A stretch of 64,000 bases of DNA, taken from assembly GCA_046052345.1 (NCBI GenBank), contig JBJOMN010000051.1:9685-73684 (forward strand). Reading direction: 5' to 3'. The DNA comes from Pollutiaquabacter sp046052345. Its GTDB lineage: Bacteria; Bacteroidota; Bacteroidia; AKYH767-A; 2013-40CM-41-45. This document shows, in pieces, positions 16,563 to 24,650 of the stretch (position 1 is the first letter of the stretch; every line of letters begins with the position of its first letter). The notes beneath the pieces are model-generated. The model did no database searches and had not been told where the DNA came from. It saw only the letters and a program-made list of their open reading frames with translations. The translations under genes and the position numbers were made by a program.

Positions 16563-17495
16563 ATGGTTCCGCTTCAGGATTCGACCTCATCCGACCTTGT
16601 GACTGCTGCGAGGCATGAAGCCCCGGCGCAGGCGAACATGATGAAAGCGCGTCCGGTTCAGAGCGACACGGTGCTTTTCAGTGACACGCTGGGATTTGTC
16701 TCCGTACCCGACTATTCTCTTCCCTACCGGGACACCTCCATTCAACGGTCTTTGCAAGACTCGACCGGTAAAAGCATCCATGCCACCGTGCTGTTCGGCA
16801 GGCATTCACTCAAGCCGAGGCATACCGGCCCTGTCGACCGGACGGCGACAGTACCGGAGTGGCTTTTTCCCGTGCTTCTGACGATGATGGTGGTTTTCAC
16901 GGGACTGCGTTTGTTCTATTCGCGGTACTTCAAGCAGATGGCAGCTTCGCTTTTCAATGTAAGCCTTGCCAACCAGATCGTGCGCGACGAAAACATACTG
17001 GTACAGCGCGCCACCGTCTACATGAGTATCATGTTTTACCTGACGGCCGCCCTTTTCCTGTATTTCCTGAGCGAACAACGGAACTGGGATATTCCCTGGG
17101 CGGGAAGCGGATTCTTGCGCTTCATCTCTTTCGTGGTGCTGGTCTCGGCTGTCTATGCGGCCAAGTTCCTGGTCCTCCGTTTCTGCGGCTGGTTGTTCGG
17201 TTTGGAGAAAGAGCTTACTGCTTATCTGTTCACGATTTTCATCGTCAACAACATCCAGGGGCTTCTCCTCTTCCCTTTCATCGTGCTGATGAGTTACAAC
17301 CCCGGCATGAGCGTCTCCTGGATGATCTCCGTTTGCCTTTTCCTGATAGGATCGCTGTACGTCTTCCGGCTGTTCCGGGGTGTCCAGATAGGCCTCAACG
17401 TACCGGGGACCTCCTTGCTCCATTTATTTTTGTATCTTTGCACCCTTGAATTGGCGCCCTTGTTGGTGGTTTTCCGTATCGCCGGAATCGCCTGA
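16563..17495 (+). CDS. DUF4271 domain-containing membrane protein
   Basis: The 310-residue protein has a soluble N-terminal ~100 residues and then about seven transmembrane helices (from ~102 to the C-terminus). These include the SLANQIVRDENILVQRATVY cytoplasmic segment and the YAAKFLVLRFCGWLFG segment seen in DUF4271. The family is restricted to Bacteroidota and regularly sits just upstream of hemD, as here (42 nt gap). Biochemical function is unknown; a link to heme/tetrapyrrole synthesis is only suggested by this neighbourhood. The start ATG 16563 could be replaced by Met codons at residues 26-27. The hemD promoter lies inside its 3' end. Confidence 0.82.
   Translation: MVPLQDSTSSDLVTAARHEAPAQANMMKARPVQSDTVLFSDTLGFVSVPDYSLPYRDTSIQRSLQDSTGKSIHATVLFGRHSLKPRHTGPVDRTATVPEWLFPVLLTMMVVFTGLRLFYSRYFKQMAASLFNVSLANQIVRDENILVQRATVYMSIMFYLTAALFLYFLSEQRNWDIPWAGSGFLRFISFVVLVSAVYAAKFLVLRFCGWLFGLEKELTAYLFTIFIVNNIQGLLLFPFIVLMSYNPGMSVSWMISVCLFLIGSLYVFRLFRGVQIGLNVPGTSLLHLFLYLCTLELAPLLVVFRIAGIA
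17415..17440 (+). promoter_or_regulatory. Promoter for hemD inside the end of the DUF4271 gene
   Basis: TATCTTTG (17433-17440) is a perfect -7 box, and TTG at 17415-17417 provides a -33 element 15 nt upstream. It lies about 100 nt before the hemD ATG, so hemD and the genes after it could be expressed without DUF4271. Confidence 0.55.
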
Positions 17496-17537
17496 CCTTC
17501 AAAGGGTCGTGACATTCGGAACGTCCATTCCTGGAAG

Positions 17538-18287
17538 ATGAATTTGAAAGTAAAATCCATCCTGGTCACACAGCCGAAGCCCGAAACGGAAAAATCTCCG
17601 TATTTCGATCTGGCCAAGAAGTTCAGCCTAAAGATCGACTTCAGGCCATTCATCCAGGTGGAGCCGGTCTCCGCCAAGGATTTCCGGAAGGATAAAGTGA
17701 ATATCGCCGAGCATTCGGCGGTCATACTCACCTCCCGAAACGCTGCCGACCATTTTTTCCGGATCTGCAACGAGCTCCGCATCCAGGTGCCGGAAACGAT
17801 GAAGTATTTCTGCGTCTCCGAATCCACCGCCTATTACCTGCAGAAATTCGTCGTGTTCCGTAAGCGCAAGATTTTCTTCGGCAAACAGACCATCAGCGAC
17901 CTGATGGACGTCCTGAAGAAACACAAGAAGGAGAAATTCCTGGTTCCCTGCACGGATATCCACAAGCAGGAGATCTTCGAGACTCTGGACGCGCACGGCC
18001 TGGACTACACCAAAGCCGTCATTTACAAGACCGTCGCCAGCGACCTTTCCGACCTCGAGAACGTGAATTACGACTGCCTCGTATTCTTCAGTCCTTCTGG
18101 AATAACCTCGCTGCTGAAAAATTTCCCGAAGTTCAAACAGAACAACACCCGTATCGCAGCCTTCGGGCCTGCGACGGCACAAGCCGTGCTGGATGCCGGG
18201 TTGCGGCTGGACATCCAGGCGCCGGTGCCTGCAGCGCCCTCCATGACCATGGCGCTGGAGCAGTACATCAAGAAAGCCAACAAGTAA
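17538..18287 (+). CDS. hemD: Uroporphyrinogen-III synthase
   Basis: The 249-residue enzyme closes and inverts ring D of hydroxymethylbilane to form uroporphyrinogen III in tetrapyrrole synthesis. The family is poorly conserved. The two-domain pattern is visible: an N-terminal ILVTQPKPETEKSPYFDLA, the mid-chain VILTSRNAADHFF, and the C-terminal domain with DCLVFFSPSGITSLLKNF followed by IAAFGPATAQAVLDAGLRLD. The segments SPSG and FGPAT match the substrate-cleft regions. The DUF4271 neighbour upstream supports the call. rnpA follows after 13 nt. Good confidence. Confidence 0.9.
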   Translation: MNLKVKSILVTQPKPETEKSPYFDLAKKFSLKIDFRPFIQVEPVSAKDFRKDKVNIAEHSAVILTSRNAADHFFRICNELRIQVPETMKYFCVSESTAYYLQKFVVFRKRKIFFGKQTISDLMDVLKKHKKEKFLVPCTDIHKQEIFETLDAHGLDYTKAVIYKTVASDLSDLENVNYDCLVFFSPSGITSLLKNFPKFKQNNTRIAAFGPATAQAVLDAGLRLDIQAPVPAAPSMTMALEQYIKKANK

Positions 18288-18300
18288 TTCTTCCGGCGGC

Positions 18301-18711
18301 ATGAACGGCATCGTATCCGGAAAGCAGACATTTCGCAAACCGGAACGGCTGGTAAGCCGTCTGGCGTTCGAGACGCTGCTGAAAGAAGGAACAGGTCATC
18401 ACGTCTTTCCGGTAAGAATGATCTGGAAGGAAATGACACTTGCCACCCGTTTTCCCGTGCAGGTAGCTTTCAGCGTCCCGAAACGCAACTTCCGCAGAGC
18501 TGTCGACCGTAACCGCATCAAGCGGCTGATGCGTGAATCATACCGAAAGAATAAAGCAGTACTCTATTCGTTGTTATCCGGAGGCGGAAAACAATTCGCC
18601 GTGCTCTTCGTATACTCCGGCAGAAAACTTCCGGTGTTCGAAGAGGTAGATACTTCCATCCATTCCAACCTGAGACACCTTGCTTCGCTTATTCAGCCGC
18701 ATATTGGGTAA
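18301..18711 (+). CDS. rnpA: Ribonuclease P protein component
   Basis: The 136-residue basic protein binds the catalytic RNase P RNA and helps mature tRNA 5' ends. The signature is RNFRRAVDRNRIKRLMRESY (about residues 62-81), which includes the conserved RNR motif. Upstream lies the beta-strand FPVQVAFSVPKR. The rnpA-yidD pairing is typical, but here it sits between hemD and an S41 protease rather than next to rpmH/dnaA; that arrangement recurs in Bacteroidota. Its end overlaps the yidD frame by 32 nt if yidD starts at the TTG. Identification is confident. Confidence 0.95.
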   Translation: MNGIVSGKQTFRKPERLVSRLAFETLLKEGTGHHVFPVRMIWKEMTLATRFPVQVAFSVPKRNFRRAVDRNRIKRLMRESYRKNKAVLYSLLSGGGKQFAVLFVYSGRKLPVFEEVDTSIHSNLRHLASLIQPHIG

Positions 18712-18913
18712 ACTCATGATCGGGCTGATCCGCCTCTATCAGATCGCCCTTTCGCCCCTGCTGCGTCCTTCCTGCCGCTTCCATCCGAGCTGCTCCCGAT
18801 ATGGCATCGAAGCGATCCGGAAACACGGGCCCTTCAAAGGCGGGTATCTGACGATCCGGCGGCTGCTTCGTTGTCATCCCTGGGGCGGACACGGCCACGA
18901 TCCGGTTCCGTGA
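18680..18913 (+). CDS. yidD: Membrane protein insertion efficiency factor YidD
   Basis: The small basic protein is of the YidD family, which aids YidC/Sec-dependent membrane insertion. The core LIRLYQIALSPLLRPSCRFH, the PSCSRYGIEAIRKHGPFKG segment and the terminal CHPWGGHGHDPVP match the family throughout, including the three conserved cysteines. Two starts are possible: TTG at 18680 (77 residues, overlapping rnpA by 32 nt) or ATG at 18716 (65 residues, just after the rnpA stop). The longer form gives the amphipathic N-terminus usual in the family, so I list it, with the shorter one as a real alternative. Confidence 0.88.
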   Translation: MLRLFSRILGKLMIGLIRLYQIALSPLLRPSCRFHPSCSRYGIEAIRKHGPFKGGYLTIRRLLRCHPWGGHGHDPVP

Positions 18914-18932
18914 AGCAAAGTCAACATCCTCC

Positions 18933-20597
18933 ATGTCGCATCCCCTTCGCTCCTTCCGAAAAAAAACAATCCTGCTTGCTTCGGCAACCGGCCTCTTCCT
19001 TCTTTGGGGTTTTCACGAATACCCGCCGGAGCTGAGCAAGCAACTCGACATCTTCTCCGCGCTCTTCAGGGAAGTGAACACGGTCTATGTGGACACCGTG
19101 GATGCCGTCAAGCTGATGGACAAGGGTGTTTCGTCCATGCTGGAATCACTGGACCCCTATACCACCTATATCCCTGAATCGGACAAGGAATCCTACCGCG
19201 CCATGACGACAGGAAGGTATGGCGGTATCGGCGCCGTGATACGGCTGCGCGGCGACAGGATCGTGATCAGTGAACCCTATGAAGGATTTCCTGCGCAAAA
19301 AGCGGGGCTTCGTGCCGGTGACGAACTGCTGGAAGTGGACGGCCTGCCGATGCGCGGGAAGAGAACCGAAGAAGTCAGCAGAATGCTGAAAGGGACGCCC
19401 GGAACCGAAGTGCGTCTGAAAGTCCGTCGAGAAGGCCTGGACAATGACCTTGCGATCACCCTGAAACGGGAAGAAGTCAAAGTCAAAAGCGTTCCCTTCC
19501 ATGCCCATATGGAGGATGGCATCGCATATGTAAAGCTCGTGAACTTCACCGATAAATGCAGCAAGGACCTGGAGAATGCGCTCAAGGCGTTGGACAAGGA
19601 AAAAGAACTCCGGGGTCTTGTGCTGGACCTCCGGGGCAATCCGGGAGGACTGCTACAGGAAGCCGTTGAAGTATCCGGCCTGTTCCTGGAAAAGGGACAG
19701 GAAGTCGTCTCTACACGCGGACGGATGCCGGATGCGAACAGCAGCTATAAGACATCGCGTTCCCCTTTCAACAGTACTCTTCCCGTGGTCGTACTGGTAA
19801 ACAGCAGCTCGGCCTCCGCTTCGGAGATCGTAGCGGGTTGTCTTCAGGACCTCGACCGCGCGGTCATCCTGGGTCAACGTACCTATGGAAAAGGCCTTGT
19901 CCAAACTACTCGGCAGCTTGGATATGACGCACAGTTGAAGGTGACAACTGCGAAATACTACATCCCGAGCGGACGCTGTATCCAGGCCGTGGATTACAGT
20001 CATAGGAACCCTGACGGCAGTGTGGGAAAAGTACCGGACTCGCTGCAGCACACCTTTAAAACGAGGGCAGGAAGAGAGGTCCGTGACGGTGGCGGGATAC
20101 AACCGGACTTTTCCACGGAATCCACACACTATAGCGCGATTACGACCGCGCTGATCAACAGGAACCTTGTCTTCGATTACGCAACCTACTACCGTACCCG
20201 GCACGACAGCGCTCCCGATCCGCAGTCCTTCGAGGAGGATGAAGCCGTCTGGACGGATTTCAACAACTACCTTCGAAACAAGGAATACGGCTATATCACA
20301 AAGACTGAGGAATCGTTGGAAGCACTCAAGCACAATGCGGAAGAGGAAGACTACTTCGAACGGATCGGAAAGGATTACGAAGCACTTCGGAACCGCCTGA
20401 ATGCCGACAAGAAAAACGATCTGGAAAAACACCGTGATGAGATCCGGAAGGTCCTTGAAGAGGAGATCATGACGCGGTATTATTACCAGAGCGGACGTAC
20501 CGCTGCCTCTCTCGAACACGACCGTGACGTCCGGGAAGCCCTGCGCATCCTGCAAAGCCCTTCGCGTTACAGGAATCTTCTCACCGCCGATGACTGA
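18933..20597 (+). CDS. S41-family carboxy-terminal processing protease (CtpA-like)
   Basis: The 554-residue periplasmic serine protease is anchored by an N-terminal TM/signal (about residues 11-27). A PDZ domain covers about 90-175 (GRYGGIGAVIRL to LKREEV). The S41 peptidase core carries LRGNPGG (233-239) and the catalytic dyad Ser295 (SSSASASE) and Lys320 (TYGKG), exactly 25 residues apart as in Prc/CtpA. The C-terminal ~130 residues form a charged helical extension. It overlaps the next gene, an O-antigen-ligase-like protein, by 8 nt, which suggests coupled expression. A second S41 protease is at 38029-39651. Confidence 0.93.
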   Translation: MSHPLRSFRKKTILLASATGLFLLWGFHEYPPELSKQLDIFSALFREVNTVYVDTVDAVKLMDKGVSSMLESLDPYTTYIPESDKESYRAMTTGRYGGIGAVIRLRGDRIVISEPYEGFPAQKAGLRAGDELLEVDGLPMRGKRTEEVSRMLKGTPGTEVRLKVRREGLDNDLAITLKREEVKVKSVPFHAHMEDGIAYVKLVNFTDKCSKDLENALKALDKEKELRGLVLDLRGNPGGLLQEAVEVSGLFLEKGQEVVSTRGRMPDANSSYKTSRSPFNSTLPVVVLVNSSSASASEIVAGCLQDLDRAVILGQRTYGKGLVQTTRQLGYDAQLKVTTAKYYIPSGRCIQAVDYSHRNPDGSVGKVPDSLQHTFKTRAGREVRDGGGIQPDFSTESTHYSAITTALINRNLVFDYATYYRTRHDSAPDPQSFEEDEAVWTDFNNYLRNKEYGYITKTEESLEALKHNAEEEDYFERIGKDYEALRNRLNADKKNDLEKHRDEIRKVLEEEIMTRYYYQSGRTAASLEHDRDVREALRILQSPSRYRNLLTADD

Positions 20598-22227
20598 ACG
20601 ACATCAATCCGTCAGGCAATACCTCACGGAATTGTCCGACAAGCGCCCTTTGCTCATGACCGGACTTTGTCTGCTGGTGACAGGTCTGCCGGTCTCCCTT
20701 TTTCTCACCAGCCTGTCGCAATTCTTCCTTGTCGGAAGTTTCTTCCTGGAAGGTAATCCGGGGGCGAAGTTCCGTCTGTTCCTTAAAAGTCCGATAGCGA
20801 TGTCGATTGTCGGAATATGGCTGCTGCACGTGACCGGCCTGGCGTGGACGGAAGATCTGCAGGAAGGCCTGAAGGATGTTCGCATCAAATTGCCCTTGCT
20901 GATACTCCCGGTCGTGCTGGCGGGTAGCGGTCCAGTGCGCAAGGAGCAATTCCGGTTCGTCCTTCAGCTTTTCGTGACGACGGTCGTTTGTGCCACCTTC
21001 ATACATGCAGGTATCTGGATGTGGAAGGATATTGCCGACACCCGTGACATCTACATCTTCGGCATTTCCCATATCCGATTCGCACTTTTCTGCTGCCTTT
21101 CCGTGGTCATCTGCCATTGGCTGGCAGATGGACGCGCTACTTCCTTTCGATTGCGATGGTTTTACCGGCTGACGCAACTGTGGCTCGTCGTCTTCCTGAC
21201 TACGACCGCCTCCGTGACCGGCGTCGCCATACTCTTCTTTCTCCTGCTGGCATATGCTATTCCGCAGCTCTCAAAACACGGAAATGTCGTCACCGGAGTC
21301 GTGGTGATCGCCTGTATCGCAACCGCAGGGATGGCAATCAGCAGGCTGGTATCCGAGACCTTGCGAACGTATTCCGAACGGAAACCTTATACGGTTCCCG
21401 TGCATGCTTACTCGAAAGAAGGGAACTACTATTATACCGACAGTTCCCGGACCTCTTTCGAGAACGGCTTCCCGGTGTGGGTAGAGATCTGCGACCAGGA
21501 ACTTGCGCGCGAATGGAACTTGCGAAGCCGTATCCCCTACGATTCGCTGGATCGGAAGGGACAGCCTGTCCGCACCACACTGATCCGCTTTCTCGCCTCG
21601 AAGGGGCTGAAGAAGGACGCGGAACATTTCAGGATGCTCGGCAACGAAGAGATAAGAGCCGTGGAAAAAGGCATTGCGAACCAATCTTACATGTACGACC
21701 CGGAGATGATCCGGCGCATGAAGGAAGTGGTGTGGGAGATCGCCGATTATCGGAACGGAGGAGCCGTGAACGGTCACTCCGTCACCCAGCGTTTCGAGTT
21801 CTGGCGAGCCGGAATCCGGATCCTGAGACAGCATCCGTGGTTCGGTACGGGTACGGGCGACATGCAGGCATCCTTCCGGACTGTTTATGCCGAGATGCAA
21901 AGCCGACTGGAGCCTTCTCAGCAATTGCGTTCGCACAACCAGTTCCTGGCGATCGGCGTGGCGTTCGGAGCCACCGGCCTTGTATTTTTCATCATCGTCC
22001 TATCGGTTACAGGTATGCTTGCCCTTCGTCGGCGGGACCTGCTGCTTGGCGGTTTCTGGCTGATTGCCACGCTGTCCATGCTCACGGAAGACACGCTGGA
22101 GACTCAACCCGGAGCGACTTTTTTCGCCTTGTTCATCTCCTTGTTCCTTTTTTCCAGGTCGACGGATTCCAAATTTTTGATTCTGCTCATGAGCCGTGAG
22201 AGGAGTACATCACGGCCTGTGGATTAA
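20590..22227 (+). CDS. O-antigen ligase / polymerase-like membrane protein (Wzy/WaaL type)
   Basis: The 545-residue protein has about 10-12 transmembrane helices and one large soluble loop (about residues 260-430). Just after this loop comes the Wzy_C-like segment HSVTQRFEFWRAGIRILRQH, then PWFGTGTGDM and LRSHNQFLAIGVAFGATGL, which is the hallmark of O-antigen ligases and polymerases. These transfer undecaprenyl-linked glycans onto an acceptor in the periplasm. The start ATG 20590 overlaps the protease stop (ATGACTGA); a longer frame from 20524 lies deep within the protease gene and is not used. Whether it is a ligase or polymerase, and on which glycan, cannot be told. Confidence 0.82.
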   Translation: MTERHQSVRQYLTELSDKRPLLMTGLCLLVTGLPVSLFLTSLSQFFLVGSFFLEGNPGAKFRLFLKSPIAMSIVGIWLLHVTGLAWTEDLQEGLKDVRIKLPLLILPVVLAGSGPVRKEQFRFVLQLFVTTVVCATFIHAGIWMWKDIADTRDIYIFGISHIRFALFCCLSVVICHWLADGRATSFRLRWFYRLTQLWLVVFLTTTASVTGVAILFFLLLAYAIPQLSKHGNVVTGVVVIACIATAGMAISRLVSETLRTYSERKPYTVPVHAYSKEGNYYYTDSSRTSFENGFPVWVEICDQELAREWNLRSRIPYDSLDRKGQPVRTTLIRFLASKGLKKDAEHFRMLGNEEIRAVEKGIANQSYMYDPEMIRRMKEVVWEIADYRNGGAVNGHSVTQRFEFWRAGIRILRQHPWFGTGTGDMQASFRTVYAEMQSRLEPSQQLRSHNQFLAIGVAFGATGLVFFIIVLSVTGMLALRRRDLLLGGFWLIATLSMLTEDTLETQPGATFFALFISLFLFSRSTDSKFLILLMSRERSTSRPVD

Positions 22228-22279
22228 ACAGCAGAATAACTTGCCACTTGCCATAAGGGGAGGACATCGAATCTTTCCA

Positions 22280-22287
22280 TTACTTTG
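22280..22287 (+). promoter_or_regulatory. Promoter-like box before meaB
   Basis: TTACTTTG (a TAnTTTG variant) ends 5 nt before the GTG start at 22293. If functional, the transcript begins at or next to the start codon. Confidence 0.3.
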
Positions 22288-22292
22288 CACAG

Positions 22293-23225
22293 GTGCTGAA
22301 GGAGCAGAAAATATTCGACGCGTCTTCTTTGCTGAGGGCGATGCGCACAGGCGACTACGCCTCCCTGGCCAGGGTACTGACTTGGGTGGAGAACGAGTTG
22401 CCGGGGGCGCCTGAACTCCTGTTGTCCCTGCAACCTGACGGTAAGGTTCCTGTAGTCGGACTGACAGGGCCTCCGGGTGCCGGCAAAAGCACCTTGATCA
22501 ACGCACTGATCAGGGAATGGACATCGGCCGGCAAAAGGGTAGCCGTACTGGCAGTGGACCCCACTTCCCCTTTCAACTACGGTTCGTTGTTGGGTGACCG
22601 GCTCAGGATGTCGGAACACTTCACCAATCCGTTGGTCTACATACGGTCCGTGGCCACGCGTGGATCATTGGGAGGATTATCGGAAAAAGTCATCGAGCTG
22701 ACGGACGTCCTGCGCAGCGCCGCTTTCGACCTGATACTTGTCGAGACGGTGGGAGTAGGCCAGTCGGAAATCGAAATCGCCGGTCTTGCGGACACAACGG
22801 TCGTCGTAGTGGTTCCCGAAGCCGGCGACGAGGTGCAGACGATGAAATCGGGCATCATGGAGATTGCAGACGTCTTTGTCGTGAACAAGGCGGACCGTGA
22901 GGGCGCGGATTCATTGGTGCATGCGTTGCGATTGCTCACCGCCCATCCGCGTCAGGACGGCTGGACAGTGCCGGTCGTGAAAGCTTCGGCCACCAAAGAC
23001 GAAGGAACTGTCGAGATACTCGATCAGATCCTGCGTCACCGTGATTCAGCAGGTTTCAACAGCAAAAAGACCTACTTGCTGACCGAGAAAGCCTATCGGT
23101 TGATACAGCAGCGGAAGATGCAGGGAATAAGTAAAACAGCACTTTTCCTGGAACTTGAAAAATCGGTGAATAAAGGTGATTTCAACCTGTATCGGTTCGT
23201 TGCCGGCTGGAACGAGGGGCGCTGA
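22293..23225 (+). CDS. meaB: Methylmalonyl-CoA mutase-associated GTPase MeaB
   Basis: The 310-residue G3E-family P-loop GTPase is a chaperone that loads and protects the B12 cofactor of methylmalonyl-CoA mutase. The Walker A motif is GPPGAGKST (59-67). Next come DPTSPFNYGSLLGDR (switch region), the Walker B-like LILVETVGVGQSE with the GVGQSE motif characteristic of MeaB/ArgK, and NKAD (G4) further on. The mutase subunits are not in the window. The gene provides a link to the propionyl-CoA that the pyrimidine island would yield from thymine. GTG start; alternatives downstream are less family-like. Confidence 0.93.
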   Translation: MLKEQKIFDASSLLRAMRTGDYASLARVLTWVENELPGAPELLLSLQPDGKVPVVGLTGPPGAGKSTLINALIREWTSAGKRVAVLAVDPTSPFNYGSLLGDRLRMSEHFTNPLVYIRSVATRGSLGGLSEKVIELTDVLRSAAFDLILVETVGVGQSEIEIAGLADTTVVVVVPEAGDEVQTMKSGIMEIADVFVVNKADREGADSLVHALRLLTAHPRQDGWTVPVVKASATKDEGTVEILDQILRHRDSAGFNSKKTYLLTEKAYRLIQQRKMQGISKTALFLELEKSVNKGDFNLYRFVAGWNEGR

Positions 23226-23279
23226 AACTCTTGAGATTTATCGTAATTTAAGCCCCTTAAAACTTCCATCTTCTTTGCC

Positions 23280-24647
23280 ATGACAAAACGTCTTCTCCGG
23301 ACGCTGAAAGCAGGTTTTTTGATGTTCGCATCCGCGATCGTCCTTCCCGCATCCGCCCAGAATTTCTACGCATCAGATTCATTATTGTGCCAGGGAGATT
23401 GCATCAACTACTATTCTCAGACAACCAATGCAATTGCCTGGACATGGCTTTTCAATGGCGGAACCCCTTCGGTGTTTTCCGGTCAGGATGCTACCGGAAT
23501 CTGCTATAACACACCCGGCACCTATTCCACAGTGTTGATCACTTTTGACGGTGCCGTTTATGACACCGTCGTTCGTCCAAGTTACATCACCGTCGGAAGC
23601 TGTGTCAATCCGGTCGCTGAATTCACTGCCAGTTCGACCTCCTTTTGTGAAAGAGGCTGTATCAGTTTCACTGACCAGTCGCTCAATGATCCTACTCGTT
23701 GGACCTGGCAGTTTCCGGGCGCCTCACCGGTCATCGCGTCCAATCAACAGAATCCTCAGAATATCTGTTACCCCACCTCGGGACAGTATGATGTCATTCT
23801 GATCGTGGAAAACAATGCAGGCATCGACTCCATCCGCAAGTCCCTTTACATCAATGTAGAGTCCTGCCCGTTCCCCACAGCGGATTTCACAGGCTCGCCG
23901 CAGTCCGCCTGTTCGAACACCTGTATCTCCTTTTCCGACCTTTCCCTTTTCACGGACTCCTCCTCCACCTGGAGCTGGTATTTCCCCGGAGCGGATGCCG
24001 CATCCGAAACGAGCACGGTCCGGAATCCTTCGTGTGTCACTTATCCGCAAGACGGCCTGTACGACGTTCGGTTGATCGTAACCAACCAGTACGGATCCGA
24101 CACGCTCACGCTGTACTCCTACATACGCATAGAAAGCAATCCGTCCGCCTATGTATGTCCGGACACGTCGATGTTCTTCGGTAATTCTTATCAGCTTTCC
24201 GCCTTCGGCGGCCTGAGTTACGTGTGGACCGCGGACGACACGACCGGCCTGAGTGCCGCCAATATCCCGAACCCGGTGGCTTCTCCGACGAACACGACCA
24301 CGTATACCTGTTCTATCACGGATGCGGCCGGCTGCACAGCCGTACGCCAGGTCACTGTCACGATACTCCACAACAACAACTTCTTCGTGCCTACCGCTTT
24401 TTCCCCCAACGAAGACGGAAGGAACGACCTGCTCTTCCTTCGCGGCAACAATCTTCGCAACGTGCAGTTCACGGTATTCGACAGATGGGGAGAGAAGGTC
24501 TTTGAGACCAATGACATTTCTATCGGGTGGGATGGCCGCTACAAGGGCAAGCAGCTCAATTCGGGCGTATTCACGTGGGTAGCCACGATGATGTACGACG
24601 ATGCAAACACAGTCACTGAATCAGGCACCACCACGTTGATCCGATAA
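23280..24647 (+). CDS. PKD-repeat protein with gliding-motility-type (CHU_C) C-terminal domain, T9SS cargo
   Basis: The 455-residue secreted protein has a signal peptide (residues 1-26, ending ASAQ). About three PKD-like Ig domains follow, each with a C-x-x-x-C-I-x-F/Y opening and a W-x-F-P/N-G-A core (near 35-110, 115-195, 200-285). The C-terminal domain of about 85 residues carries PTAFSPNEDGRNDLLF, FDRWGEKVFETND and WDGRYKGKQLNSGVFTW. This is the TIGR04131/CHU_C domain used for type B T9SS secretion and surface attachment. A PorP/SprF protein follows after 3 nt, the standard partner of such cargo. Role probably adhesion or surface structure. Confidence 0.9.
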   Translation: MTKRLLRTLKAGFLMFASAIVLPASAQNFYASDSLLCQGDCINYYSQTTNAIAWTWLFNGGTPSVFSGQDATGICYNTPGTYSTVLITFDGAVYDTVVRPSYITVGSCVNPVAEFTASSTSFCERGCISFTDQSLNDPTRWTWQFPGASPVIASNQQNPQNICYPTSGQYDVILIVENNAGIDSIRKSLYINVESCPFPTADFTGSPQSACSNTCISFSDLSLFTDSSSTWSWYFPGADAASETSTVRNPSCVTYPQDGLYDVRLIVTNQYGSDTLTLYSYIRIESNPSAYVCPDTSMFFGNSYQLSAFGGLSYVWTADDTTGLSAANIPNPVASPTNTTTYTCSITDAAGCTAVRQVTVTILHNNNFFVPTAFSPNEDGRNDLLFLRGNNLRNVQFTVFDRWGEKVFETNDISIGWDGRYKGKQLNSGVFTWVATMMYDDANTVTESGTTTLIR

Positions 24648-24650
24648 GCC

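Noticed and set aside
21117..22199. 360-residue open frame inside the O-antigen-ligase-like gene
   Set aside because: It is Arg/Pro-rich, lacks hydrophobic segments or motifs, and is a +1 shadow of a gene with clear membrane topology.
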